Part shown: piece by piece, positions 23,671 to 32,757 of the stretch
How positions within the stretch are numbered: position 1 is the first letter of the stretch
How the letters are laid out: each line of letters opens with the position of its first letter
NCBI GenBank assembly: GCA_022730075.1
Contig: DZBX01000005.1
Coordinates: 1-50,881, forward strand
Reading direction: 5' to 3'
DNA from: Rhodanobacter sp.
GTDB taxonomy: Bacteria > Pseudomonadota > Gammaproteobacteria > Xanthomonadales > Rhodanobacteraceae
Length of the DNA: 50,881 bases
Made by a program: the position numbers and the translations under genes
Notes under the pieces: model-generated
Seen by the model: only the letters and a program-made list of their open reading frames with translations
What the model was told of the DNA's origin: nothing
Databases searched by the model: none

Positions 23671-26076
23671 ATGGCGTTGCCCGTAGACAGGCGCCGGCAG
23701 ACGCGCAAGCGTGCGGGAGTGGCGCGCATCGCCGAACGCGCGGACATCTCCGCGCGCGTGCGCGGCGTGCTCGAGGAGCTCAGCAATGCACTCAATGCAC
23801 GCTTCGAGCCGGCCCTGCGTGGTGCCTTGAATGATCTGGAGCAGCAGTTGTTCAAGCTGGCCGAGCAGGCGCGCAACAACGCCGAGCAGGAACTGGCCTA
23901 CGCCAGCCTGCGCGAGGTCAAGCGCGGCCGCGCTGACATCGGCCCGCGCTTCGCCGCGGCCATCGAATCCGACCTCGCCAGCTTCGACCGCGAGCCGGAG
24001 CCCGTCCCCGCCAGCAGCGTCGGCCCCAAGCTGGAACTGATGCAGGAACACGTGTTCGAGGAAGACCTTGCGCTGCGCGAAATCGCCGGCCGCGCCGAGG
24101 TGCGCGCCAGTGAGCAACTGTACGAACTCGGCCACCGTTTCGCGGTACTGGCCGCACTGCCCGTATTCGAGTCCGAACGCGTACCAGCTGGCCCGCAGCG
24201 TGTGCTGCAGGCATTGCGCGGCGCGGTGGCCGAGCTGGATCTGCCCACCGCGCATCGCGTGCTGGGCTGGCGCCTGTTCGAAAAACGCGCGCTGGGAGAA
24301 GCCGCACCGTTTTACGCCGAGATCAATGATCTGCTGATCGCGCGCCGCATCCTGCCCAACCTGATCGTCTATCGCCACAGCCGCGGCGCCAGCGAAGCCG
24401 GCGCGAGTGCCTCGGCCGACGCACCCGCGGTACCGACCTCAGCACCGCCAGCACCGGCTGGGGCAGCAAGTGGTGCCATTGGACATGCAGTGCGCGCAGG
24501 CGGCGGGGCGGCGCAAGGTGAGCCCATGCAAGGCGGCGGCTACGGCTACGCTGCCGCCGGCCCGGCAGCGGAGCACGGCGGTCTCGCCGGCCATGGCGGA
24601 CTGGGTGGCGCCGTTGGCCAGCACAGCCTGCCCGCCGAAGCCGCGGGCAGTGACGAGATGCCCCTGTTCGACACCTTGCGCGAACTGTTGGCGCAGCGGC
24701 GAAGCATGACCGGGCAGGTCGAAGAAAGCGGTGACGGCCCCGACGCCAGCCGCGAACAAGTACAAGCGGCATTGCAGGCACTGCAGGCGCGTCCGCCCGC
24801 CACGGGCGGCAAGCCCGGCGCCAGCACGCAACGCCTGCGCCAGGATTTGCAGGGCCAGTTGCGCCGCTACAGCAAGGACGGCAAGACCCCGCAATTGGCG
24901 CCCGTGCAGCGCGATACCGTCGACCTGGTCTCGATGCTGTTCGACAACCTGCAGCGCGAAGTGCGCATGGGCGGCGCTGCGCAGCGTTTCCTCGGCAAGC
25001 TGCAAGTACCGCTGCTGCGCACCGCGCTGGACGATCCCGCGTTCTTCTCGCAGCGCAACCACCCGGCGCGCAAACTGCTGAACACGGTCACCGAAACCGC
25101 CGCCTACTGGGTGGACAGCGCCGATGGCGAGGCCGACCCGTCGCTGGTGCAGAAGATGCAAACGGTGACCGAGCGCCTGCTGCATGACTACGACGGCGAC
25201 TCGGGCCTGTATGTGCACCTGCTCGCCGATCTCGAGCGCCACATGCAAACCCTGGCGCGCCGCGCCGAGATGAGCGAGCGCCGCCACGTCGAGGCTGCGC
25301 AGGGCCGCGATCGCCTGGACGCGGCGCGTGCGCGCGCCGAGGAAATCATCGCCCAGCGCCTGGTCGGCACGCGCCCGTCCAGCCTGGTGCGCACCCTGCT
25401 CGAGCAGGCATGGACCGACGCGCTGGCACTGGCGATCCTGCGCCACGGCGAGGACAGCGACGTGTTCCGCGAACGCATCGCCACGGTCGAGGCGCTGCTG
25501 CAGCGCAATCCCGGCGACGACACCGGCAAATTGCAGGCCGAAGTCCAGCACGGGCTGCAACAAGTCGGTCTGCACACACCCGATGCCGAGGCGATCGCGC
25601 GCAAGGTGCTGGATCAGCCGGTGGTCGACTTCAGCGGCGAGCCGGTGTCGCAAACCGAGCTGGCGCTCAAACTCAAGCAACGCCAGCGTCTGGGCAACGA
25701 CGCGGACGAGGCCGCCAGTAAGCCGGTGGATGCGCCGCTGAATGCCGAGGAGCAACGCATGCTGGAGCGCCTCAAGAGCATCCCTTTCGGCAGCTGGTTC
25801 GAGTTCCAGCGCAACCAGCAGGGCGACACCGTGCGCCGCAAGCTGGCCTGGTTCTCGCCCGTCACCGGACGCTGCCTGTTCGTCAATCAGCGCGGTCAGC
25901 GCGCCGAAGAACGCACACTGGCGCGGCTGGCACGCGACATGGTGCGCGGGCAGATCCGCCTGGTCACCGAAACGCAGACCAGCCTGGTCGATCGCGCCTG
26001 GAGCAGCATCGTGGAGACGCTGAAGAAATTCACCGGACTCGGCCCCGCGCCGACCGCCGCCGGAGCACCCGCGTGA
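23671..26076 (+). CDS. DUF1631 family protein
   Basis: 801-residue, probably cytoplasmic protein of unknown function found in xanthomonads and pseudomonads. The start ATG has GAGGGG about 8 nt upstream. N-terminal helical region; then an Ala/Gly/Pro-rich, low-complexity linker near residues 250-340; then a central helical block (VSMLFDNLQREVRM; FFSQRNHPARKLLN). The C-terminus (about 700-780) reads FGSWFEFQRNQQGDTVRRK, then LAWFSPVTGRCLFVNQRGQ, which resembles a divergent PilZ-type barrel. It overlaps a PilZ gene (GTGA), suggesting a joint role, perhaps in c-di-GMP or motility control; that link is inferred. Confidence 0.8.
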   Translation: MALPVDRRRQTRKRAGVARIAERADISARVRGVLEELSNALNARFEPALRGALNDLEQQLFKLAEQARNNAEQELAYASLREVKRGRADIGPRFAAAIESDLASFDREPEPVPASSVGPKLELMQEHVFEEDLALREIAGRAEVRASEQLYELGHRFAVLAALPVFESERVPAGPQRVLQALRGAVAELDLPTAHRVLGWRLFEKRALGEAAPFYAEINDLLIARRILPNLIVYRHSRGASEAGASASADAPAVPTSAPPAPAGAASGAIGHAVRAGGGAAQGEPMQGGGYGYAAAGPAAEHGGLAGHGGLGGAVGQHSLPAEAAGSDEMPLFDTLRELLAQRRSMTGQVEESGDGPDASREQVQAALQALQARPPATGGKPGASTQRLRQDLQGQLRRYSKDGKTPQLAPVQRDTVDLVSMLFDNLQREVRMGGAAQRFLGKLQVPLLRTALDDPAFFSQRNHPARKLLNTVTETAAYWVDSADGEADPSLVQKMQTVTERLLHDYDGDSGLYVHLLADLERHMQTLARRAEMSERRHVEAAQGRDRLDAARARAEEIIAQRLVGTRPSSLVRTLLEQAWTDALALAILRHGEDSDVFRERIATVEALLQRNPGDDTGKLQAEVQHGLQQVGLHTPDAEAIARKVLDQPVVDFSGEPVSQTELALKLKQRQRLGNDADEAASKPVDAPLNAEEQRMLERLKSIPFGSWFEFQRNQQGDTVRRKLAWFSPVTGRCLFVNQRGQRAEERTLARLARDMVRGQIRLVTETQTSLVDRAWSSIVETLKKFTGLGPAPTAAGAPA

Positions 26077-26420
26077 ACGACAAGCGGCGCGCACTGCGCA
26101 AACCGATCAGCGGCGTGGTGCTGGTCGAGAACGGCCTCAACGGGGCCGCGCTGGGCCGCGTCGGCAACCTGTCCAACACCGGGCTGATGCTGATCGCACC
26201 CAGGCGACTGCGCGAGAATGCGCTGTTCCAGATCGGCTTCACCCTGCCCGGCAGTGACGGCCATGCGCACGCAATGGAGATCGGCGTGCATGAGCAATGG
26301 ACGTCCACGGCGGTGACCCCCGGGCAATTCTGGATCGGCCTGCGCATCATCGACATCAGCGACGCAGACCAGAAGGTGCTGGACGACTGGCTGCAGCAGC
26401 CGGACTACGCGCTGCACTGA
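26073..26420 (+). CDS. PilZ domain protein
   Basis: 115-residue single PilZ domain. The c-di-GMP signature is present in form: RRALRKPI (RxxxR) at residues 5-9 and NLSNTG (D/NxSxxG) near 33-38. This predicts c-di-GMP binding, with Asn in place of Asp in the second motif. It is translated from a GTG overlapping the DUF1631 stop, so the two are coupled. Partner and output are unknown. Confidence 0.85.
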   Translation: MNDKRRALRKPISGVVLVENGLNGAALGRVGNLSNTGLMLIAPRRLRENALFQIGFTLPGSDGHAHAMEIGVHEQWTSTAVTPGQFWIGLRIIDISDADQKVLDDWLQQPDYALH

Positions 26421-26494
26421 ATTGATGCTGCGCGGCTTGCCCGGCGCGCGGCAAGCGGCAACACTGCGCGGATTCGTCGCCATCGAGTCCCGCC

Positions 26495-27823
26495 ATGAGT
26501 GCCGCCCTCGCCTCGCTCTATGCCCAACACCTGGCCCAGGTGATCCGCGACAGCGATGCCGCGCTGGCCGCCAGTGGCCACGACAACCTGCTGATCGCCG
26601 CCGGCACGCCGCGACTGCGCTTTCTCGACGATCAGGCGCCGCCGTTCGTGGCCAGCCCGCATTTCCTGCACTGGCTGCCGCTGACCGATGCGCCGGGTTC
26701 GTGGATCGTGCACGTGCCCGGCAGCAAACCGCGTCTGGTTTTTCTGCAGCCGCGCGATTACTGGCACGTGGTCCCCGACACACCGCAGGGCTACTGGGTC
26801 GAGCACTTCGACATCGTCACCGTGGCCGATGAAAACGCCGCGCGTCTGGAGCTCGAACGCAGCCTCGGCGAGCGCAGCGCCGTGCTCGGCGAGGATGGCG
26901 CGGCGGGCAGCGACATCGCACCCAACAATCCACCCGCGCTGCTGGCGCGGCTGCATTGGACACGCGCCTGCAAGACCGCCTATGAGATCACCCTGATGCG
27001 CGCGGCCAGCCGCATCGGCGCGCGCGGACACCTGGCCGCGGCGCGCGCGTTCGCCGCCGGCGCCAGCGAGTTCGAGATCCACCTCGCCTACCTCGCCGCC
27101 AGCGGACAGATCGAAGCCGAACTGCCCTACGCCAACATCATCGGTCTGAACACGCACGGTTCCGTGCTGCACTACACGCGCTTCGAGCGCGCGCGACCGG
27201 ATGCGCGACGCAGCCTGCTGATCGATGCTGGCGGCCAATATGCAGGCTACGCCAGCGACATCACCCGCACTTACGCGGCCGAGCCACATGGCGACTTCGC
27301 CGCGCTGGTCGCCACGCTTGAAGAAATGCAGCAGATCCTGTGCCTGGACGTGCGCGCCGGCCAGCCATATCCCGAGTTGCACATCGAGGCGCATCGCCTG
27401 CTGGGCGGTGTGCTCGCCGCGCACGGCCTGGTGTGCTGCTCGGCCGAGGCCGCGTTCGCGCAAGGCATCACACGTACTTTCCTGCCGCACGGGCTCGGCC
27501 ACCTGCTCGGCCTGCAGGTGCATGACATCGGCGGCCATCAAAGCACGCCCGAAGGCGGACGCACGCCACCGCCAGCCGAGCATCCCTACCTGCGCCTGAC
27601 GCGCACGCTGGAGCCCGGCATGGTGGTCACCATCGAGCCCGGCCTGTATTTCATCCCGATGCTGCTGGATGCGTTGCGCGCCACGCCGGCCGGCGGCGAT
27701 GTGGACTGGGCGCGTGTCGAGACCTTTCTGCCCTGCGGCGGCATCCGCATCGAGGACGACGTGCTGTGCACCGCGGATGATCCGCGCAACCTCACCCGCG
27801 AAGCCTTCGCCGCGCTGGCGTAA
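26495..27823 (+). CDS. pepQ: Xaa-Pro dipeptidase PepQ
   Basis: Metal-dependent M24B peptidase that cleaves dipeptides with C-terminal proline; cytoplasmic. It is 442 residues, as E. coli PepQ (443). Metal ligands occur in order: two Asp in DAGGQYAGYASDITRT, His in LPHGLGHLLGLQVHD, Glu in TIEPGLYF and Glu in CGGIRIEDDV. The gene stands alone, 74 nt after the PilZ gene and convergent with cydC (23 nt between stops). Confidence 0.94.
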   Translation: MSAALASLYAQHLAQVIRDSDAALAASGHDNLLIAAGTPRLRFLDDQAPPFVASPHFLHWLPLTDAPGSWIVHVPGSKPRLVFLQPRDYWHVVPDTPQGYWVEHFDIVTVADENAARLELERSLGERSAVLGEDGAAGSDIAPNNPPALLARLHWTRACKTAYEITLMRAASRIGARGHLAAARAFAAGASEFEIHLAYLAASGQIEAELPYANIIGLNTHGSVLHYTRFERARPDARRSLLIDAGGQYAGYASDITRTYAAEPHGDFAALVATLEEMQQILCLDVRAGQPYPELHIEAHRLLGGVLAAHGLVCCSAEAAFAQGITRTFLPHGLGHLLGLQVHDIGGHQSTPEGGRTPPPAEHPYLRLTRTLEPGMVVTIEPGLYFIPMLLDALRATPAGGDVDWARVETFLPCGGIRIEDDVLCTADDPRNLTREAFAALA

Positions 27824-27846
27824 GCAACCGCTGCGCACGGCTCTGC

Positions 27847-29565
27847 TCAGCGCGCCGTGCGTTGCAGGTACTGCGCCACCGGTACGCGCTCGCGGATGCG
27901 CCCGGCAGCCATCACCGCGACTTCATCGACCAGGTGCGCGAGGCCGCCGAGGCGGTGCGTGATCAGCAGCAGCGTGCGCCCGCGCGCGGCGATATCCAGC
28001 GCGGCATACAGGTCACGCGCGGTGCGCGCATCGAGACCCTCGGTGGGCTCGTCCAGCACCAGTACCGGCGCATCCTGCAGCAGTGCGCGCGCGATGGCGA
28101 TGCGCCGCGCTTCGCCGCCGGAGACCAGTGCGCCCGCCTCGCCCAGCATCGTGTCGTAACCCCGCGGCAGGGCCGCCACGAACGCATCCATCTGCGCCTG
28201 GTTCACGGCGCGCTCGATCTGCGCCGCCGTGGCATCGGGTGCGGCCAGCAGCAGGTTGTCCAGCAGCGACAGGTTGAACAAGGTGGTCTGCTGGCTGATC
28301 ACCGCGATGTGCCGACGCAACACGTCGCCCTGCAGCGCATCCAGCGGCTGCCCGCCCAACATGATGCGTCCCTGCTGCAACGGATAGAACTTCAGCAGCG
28401 CGCCCAGCAGCGAGCTCTTGCCCGCGCCCGAGGCGCCGACCACGGCCATGCGCGCACCGGCCTGCAGTTGCAGATCGACGCCGGCCAGCGCCCACGGCGC
28501 GTCATCGGCATAGCGCAGATGCACGTTCTCGAATGCGATCACCACCGCCGCTGGCAGCGATGCGCAGATCTCCGGCTCGATGAATGCGGGTGGCGTGTCG
28601 GCCAGGTCGAACACGCGCGCGGCGGCGGTGATCGTGGCCTGCCATTGCGCCAGTGCCTCGGGCAGCGGCGCGATCACCTCGAACATGGCCAATGCCAGCA
28701 GCGTCAGCATCACCAGCAGTGGCGGCGCCAGCCCGCCGTCATGTACCGCCGCCAGACCGAACACCAACAGGCCGAGCACGACGAATTGCGCCAGCAGGCC
28801 GACCATGCCGCCTCCCCATGCCTGCAGCATCTCGATGCGCGCGCGCCGCGCCGCGAGTCGCGTACTCAGCGCATCGATGCGCGCGGCCTGCGCTTCGACA
28901 CCGCCCCAGGCAAGCAGCTCGGCGTGACCGTGCAAGGCATCCAGCAGCAATCCACGCAGCGCGGCGGCATCGCGCACCGCCTGCGCCGCATCGCGTGCTG
29001 CGCGCCGTCGCGCCCATGCGGGCAATACCACCCCCGCCAGCAGCGCGCCGATCAGCAGCACCAGCGCCGCGCCAGGCAACACGAAGAAAGCCAGAACCAG
29101 TACCAGCACGAGGCTCAGCAAGGCCACCGCCGCCGGCACCAGCACGGCCAGATAGAAATGCTCCAGCGCATCGATGTCGGCGCGCAGACGTGCGAACAAT
29201 TCGCCACTGCGCAACGCCGACAGCCGCGCTGGAGCCAGCGGAATCAGGCGCCGGAACAGCCATGCGCGCAACCCGGCCAGGCTGCGCAAGGTGGCCTCGT
29301 GGGTGACCAGGCGATCACCGTAGCGGCCGCCACTGCGCAGGATGGCGAAGGCGCGGATCGCCGCGGCCGGGCTGAAATAATTGATCGCCGCGCCGGTGAA
29401 TCCGGCCAGCGCCATGGCGGCGATGAACCAGCCCGACACCGCCATCAGGCCCAGCACTGCGAGCGCGGTCAGCAGCGCCAGTGCCGCGCCGCCGAACATC
29501 CAGCCGCGATACGGACGCAGCACCGCCAGCAGGCGGCGCAGCGCGGGCGGCAGCAGGCGCGTCAT
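27847..29565 (-). CDS. cydC: Thiol reductant ABC exporter subunit CydC
   Basis: One half of the CydDC heterodimeric exporter of cysteine/glutathione, needed for cytochrome bd and c assembly. It is 572 residues: six membrane helices (about 15-310) and an ABC domain with GASGAGKSS, LVSGGEARRIAIARALL and Walker B VLVLDEPTEG. The start MTRLLPPALRR at 29565 overlaps the cydD stop as ATGA. Longer upstream frame is inside cydD. Last gene of the cyd cluster. Confidence 0.93.
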   Translation of the reverse strand: MTRLLPPALRRLLAVLRPYRGWMFGGAALALLTALAVLGLMAVSGWFIAAMALAGFTGAAINYFSPAAAIRAFAILRSGGRYGDRLVTHEATLRSLAGLRAWLFRRLIPLAPARLSALRSGELFARLRADIDALEHFYLAVLVPAAVALLSLVLVLVLAFFVLPGAALVLLIGALLAGVVLPAWARRRAARDAAQAVRDAAALRGLLLDALHGHAELLAWGGVEAQAARIDALSTRLAARRARIEMLQAWGGGMVGLLAQFVVLGLLVFGLAAVHDGGLAPPLLVMLTLLALAMFEVIAPLPEALAQWQATITAAARVFDLADTPPAFIEPEICASLPAAVVIAFENVHLRYADDAPWALAGVDLQLQAGARMAVVGASGAGKSSLLGALLKFYPLQQGRIMLGGQPLDALQGDVLRRHIAVISQQTTLFNLSLLDNLLLAAPDATAAQIERAVNQAQMDAFVAALPRGYDTMLGEAGALVSGGEARRIAIARALLQDAPVLVLDEPTEGLDARTARDLYAALDIAARGRTLLLITHRLGGLAHLVDEVAVMAAGRIRERVPVAQYLQRTAR

Positions 29566-31304
29566 TGCGCTTCCGCCTGCACAAGCGCTGCATAGGCCCC
29601 CTGCGCGTGCGCCAGTTGCTGCGGCGTGCCCTGTTCGATCACCGCGCCATCGCGCAATACCACCAGCCAATCCGCTGCCCGCGCCGCCGCCAGGCGATGC
29701 GCCACCAGCAGCACCGTGCGCGTCGCCGCGGCGGCGCGGATGACCTGCTCCACCGCATGCGCACTTTCCGCATCGAGGTGTGCGGTGGGCTCGTCCAGCA
29801 GCCAGACATCGGCGCGCTCACGCAACAAGGCGCGCGCCAGCGCCAGGCGCTGCAACTCGCCCCCCGACAAGCCCAGCCCGCGTTCGCCCAGCGGGGTTTC
29901 CCAGCCGCGCGGCAAACGCGCCAACACGACGTCGAGCCCGCTGGCGGCAGCCGCGCGCTGCAGCGCCAGGGTATCCGCACCGGGCGCGGCCAGCAGCAGG
30001 TTGTCGCGCACGCTGCCCTCGAAGACATGCGTCTGCTGTGGCACCCAGGCCACGCGTGCACGCCACTGCGTCATATCCAGTTCGCTCAGATCGACACCCT
30101 CGACGAGGATGCGACCGGACGCGGCCGGCATGAAGCCCAGCAGCAGATTCAGCAGCGTGCTCTTGCCCGAACCGGTTGCACCGATCAGTGCGGTGACGCG
30201 CCGCGGCGGGATGTCGAAGCTGCACCCGCGCAACGCCGCTGCGCGCCCGGCATGGCTGTAATGCACGGCATCGACGCGCAAGCCTGGTGCCGCGCGGGCC
30301 GGCGCCAGCGCGCCGCCAGTCAGTGGCGCGCTGGCCGGCGGCGGCGTTTCCTCCAGCGCGGCCAGATGCTGCGCCGCGGCCAGCGCATCCATGCGCGCGT
30401 GGCGCAAGCTGCCCAGCGCGCGCAGCGGCAGATAGAACTCCGGCGCCAGCAGCAACACGAACAAGCCATCGCGGAACGGCAACTCGCCCCAGAGCAGACG
30501 AAAGCCGATCAGCACCGCGACCACGGCGATGCTGACCGTGGCGAAAAACTCCAGCACCAGCGCCGAGAGGAACGCCACGCGCAGCACCTGCATGGTGAGC
30601 TTGCGGTAGTCCTCGCCATCGGCATCCAGGCGCTGCGCCACGCGCTCGGCAGCGCCCAGTTGGCGCAGCGTGGCGAGGCCGCCCAACGCGTCCATGAAAG
30701 CCGCGCCCAGACGCGTGAGCTGCGCGTAGCGCTGCTGGCTGGCGCGTTCGGCGGCACTGCCCACCAGCACCATGAAAAACGGAATCAGCGGCGCGGTCAG
30801 CAGCAGGATCAGACCCGAGACCCAGTCGGCAGGAAACACGAACAGCGCCAGCAGCAGCGGCACCAGCGCCGCCGTGCTCACCTGTGGCAGATAACGCGCG
30901 AAATACGGCAACACCGCGTCGACGCCATCGACCAGACGCGTGATCAGGTCGCCGCTGGTTTGCGCGCGCAGCCCGATCGGGCCCAGCGCCTGCGCGCGCG
31001 CAAGCAGGCGCGTGCGCAGTTGCGCAGTCAAATCCAGCGCCGCTGAAAACGAGGTGCGGCGCGCGTAAAAATTCAGCAGCAGGCGCAGCGGCGCCAGCAG
31101 CAGCAGCCCGATCCACTGTGGCCACAGCCGCGCCAAGGGCGCATGCGCGAACAGCGCCGCGTTGAGGATGTCGGCCAGCAGCCACGCCTGCGCCACCAAG
31201 GCCAGAGCCTGCAGCGCCGTGGCCAGCGCTGCGCGCCACTGTGGTTTGCGAATCTGCCGTGCCTCGCGGCGCAGCCAGCTTGCGGCCTGCATGCCTGATT
31301 CCAT
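29562..31304 (-). CDS. cydD: Thiol reductant ABC exporter subunit CydD
   Basis: Partner of CydC. About 580 residues: membrane domain, then ABC domain with GATGSGKSTLLN, GLSGGELQRLALARALL and VWLLDEPTAHLD. The start is uncertain: ATG 31304 is used here; a TTG at 31343 lies in the tail of the preceding hairpin and an ATG at 31292 has AGG just upstream. It is separated from the CydX-like gene by about 90 nt containing a terminator-like hairpin, so it may be expressed at a lower level than cydAB. Confidence 0.92.
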   Translation of the reverse strand: MESGMQAASWLRREARQIRKPQWRAALATALQALALVAQAWLLADILNAALFAHAPLARLWPQWIGLLLLAPLRLLLNFYARRTSFSAALDLTAQLRTRLLARAQALGPIGLRAQTSGDLITRLVDGVDAVLPYFARYLPQVSTAALVPLLLALFVFPADWVSGLILLLTAPLIPFFMVLVGSAAERASQQRYAQLTRLGAAFMDALGGLATLRQLGAAERVAQRLDADGEDYRKLTMQVLRVAFLSALVLEFFATVSIAVVAVLIGFRLLWGELPFRDGLFVLLLAPEFYLPLRALGSLRHARMDALAAAQHLAALEETPPPASAPLTGGALAPARAAPGLRVDAVHYSHAGRAAALRGCSFDIPPRRVTALIGATGSGKSTLLNLLLGFMPAASGRILVEGVDLSELDMTQWRARVAWVPQQTHVFEGSVRDNLLLAAPGADTLALQRAAAASGLDVVLARLPRGWETPLGERGLGLSGGELQRLALARALLRERADVWLLDEPTAHLDAESAHAVEQVIRAAAATRTVLLVAHRLAAARAADWLVVLRDGAVIEQGTPQQLAHAQGAYAALVQAEAQ

Positions 31305-31348
31305 CGATGGGTTTGCCAGGCGCAGCCTGCCGCGCGCCCGCAAAATGT

Positions 31349-31372
31349 GACGGGGCCGAAAACGGCCCCGTC
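31349..31372 (-). terminator. Rho-independent terminator/attenuator between cydX-like gene and cydD
   Basis: Perfect 10-bp stem GACGGGGCCG (31349-31358) / CGGCCCCGTC (31363-31372) with a 4-nt loop (TTTT on the minus strand). In minus-strand reading it is followed by ACATTTTG. It lies inside the cyd cluster and should partly end the cydAB-cydX transcript before cydDC. Confidence 0.65.
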
Positions 31373-31394
31373 GGTCACGCGTGATGATGCCCGA

Positions 31395-31610
31395 TCAAAG
31401 CGGCTTGCGTGCGCCACCGGCAACCTGCCCGGCGGCGTGTTCCTCCTGCGTGTCCAGCAGCGCCGCACTGGCGGCCGAGATCAGCACGATCATGGCCGTT
31501 CCCACCAGCCAGGCGAAATACCACGCACCCTGATCACCCAGCAGCACGGCCAGAAGAATGACCACGACGGCCAGGAACATGAACAGCAGGAAATACAGAA
31601 AAGTCTTCAT
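31395..31610 (-). CDS. CydX-like small subunit of cytochrome bd with an extra N-terminal membrane helix
   Basis: 71-residue membrane protein directly after cydB (10-nt gap; the RBS GAGGA overlaps the cydB TGA). Residues 29-38 read AWYFAWLVGT, closely matching the start of E. coli CydX (WYFAWILGT), followed by a hydrophobic stretch and an acidic/polar tail (DTQEEH), also as in CydX. Unlike classic CydX (about 37 residues), it has an additional N-terminal helix (about 4-25, FLYFLLFMFLAVVVILLAVLL). CydX is needed for stability and activity of the bd oxidase. A role as the accessory subunit here follows from the motif and location; the purpose of the added helix is unknown. Confidence 0.75.
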   Translation of the reverse strand: MKTFLYFLLFMFLAVVVILLAVLLGDQGAWYFAWLVGTAMIVLISAASAALLDTQEEHAAGQVAGGARKPL

Positions 31611-31620
31611 CGCGGGTTCC

Positions 31621-32754
31621 TCAGTATGCGTGTTCGTCTTCGGCGATTTTCTCGGCACTGACCTTGCCGCGCATCACCCAGAAAGCCCAGCTCGTGTACC
31701 AGAGGATCAGCGGCACGAATACCAGCGCGAAACCCAGCATCCACAGCAGCGTCAGCTCACTGGAACTGGAGTTCCACACGGTCAGGCTGACCGATGGATC
31801 GCTGCTCGAGGGCAGCATGAAGGGGAATAGCGAGACGCCCGCCGTGCCGATCACGCCGATCCACGCCAATGCGCCCAGCCACCAGCCCAGATGCGAGCGT
31901 CGCGCGCGCGCGGCCAGCAGCGCACCGAGCATGCCGGCGAAACCCAGCAACGGCACCAGCCACAGGATCGGCCGCGCGGCGAAGTTGGCCTGCCATGCAC
32001 CCGGCACCATCGCGACGACTTGTTGCAGCGGGGTTTGCGGCACGCCGGCGCCGGGACCGCTGACGATGTGGTAGCCCGGCAACATGTGCACCCACGCACC
32101 ACCAACGGCGAACAGCACGATCGCGACAATCGCGGCGACTTGCACCAGACCACGCGCACGCTGGTACATCGCGCCCTCGGCGCCATTCATCACCGTCAGC
32201 GCGCCCATCATCGCCGCCAGCGCCAGCGCCAGCACGCCGCTCATGATCGCGAAGGGATTGAGCAGACCCAGGAAACTGCCGGTATAGAACGAGGTCAGGT
32301 TCCACTCGAAATGGAATGGCACGCCGTGGAACAGATTGCCGAAGGCCGCGCCGAACACGATCATCGGCACCGCGCCGCTGACCAGGAACACCCAGTCCCA
32401 CACGTTGCGCCAGACCGGGTTGGCGATCTTGCTGCGGTACTCGAAGCCCAGTGGACGCATGATCATGGTCCACAGCAACAGCAGCATGACCACGTAAAAG
32501 CCCGAGAAGGCAGTGGCGTAGATCAGTGGGAATGCCGCGAAAATCGCACCGCCGCCGAGGATGAACCACACCTGGTTGCCGTCCCAGTGCGGGCCGATGA
32601 TGTTCAGCGCCACGCGCCGTTCCAGGTCCGTGCGCCCGACATAGCGCAGGATCGCGCCCACGCCCATGTCCATGCCCACCATCACCGCCAGGCCGATCAG
32701 CAAAACGCCCAGCAACAGCCACCAGATCACCTGCAGGATCGCATAGATTTCCAT
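31621..32754 (-). CDS. cydB: Cytochrome bd ubiquinol oxidase subunit II
   Basis: Structural partner of CydA in the high-affinity terminal oxidase of the inner membrane. It is 377 residues (E. coli 379), with the typical MGMDMGVGAILRYVGRTDLERRVALN start region, GPHWDGNQVWFILGGGAIFAAFP, and multiple helices ending ILWYTSWAFWVMRGKVS. It starts 3 nt after the cydA stop, so the two are co-translated. Confidence 0.97.
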   Translation of the reverse strand: MEIYAILQVIWWLLLGVLLIGLAVMVGMDMGVGAILRYVGRTDLERRVALNIIGPHWDGNQVWFILGGGAIFAAFPLIYATAFSGFYVVMLLLLWTMIMRPLGFEYRSKIANPVWRNVWDWVFLVSGAVPMIVFGAAFGNLFHGVPFHFEWNLTSFYTGSFLGLLNPFAIMSGVLALALAAMMGALTVMNGAEGAMYQRARGLVQVAAIVAIVLFAVGGAWVHMLPGYHIVSGPGAGVPQTPLQQVVAMVPGAWQANFAARPILWLVPLLGFAGMLGALLAARARRSHLGWWLGALAWIGVIGTAGVSLFPFMLPSSSDPSVSLTVWNSSSSELTLLWMLGFALVFVPLILWYTSWAFWVMRGKVSAEKIAEDEHAY

Positions 32755-32757
32755 GAC

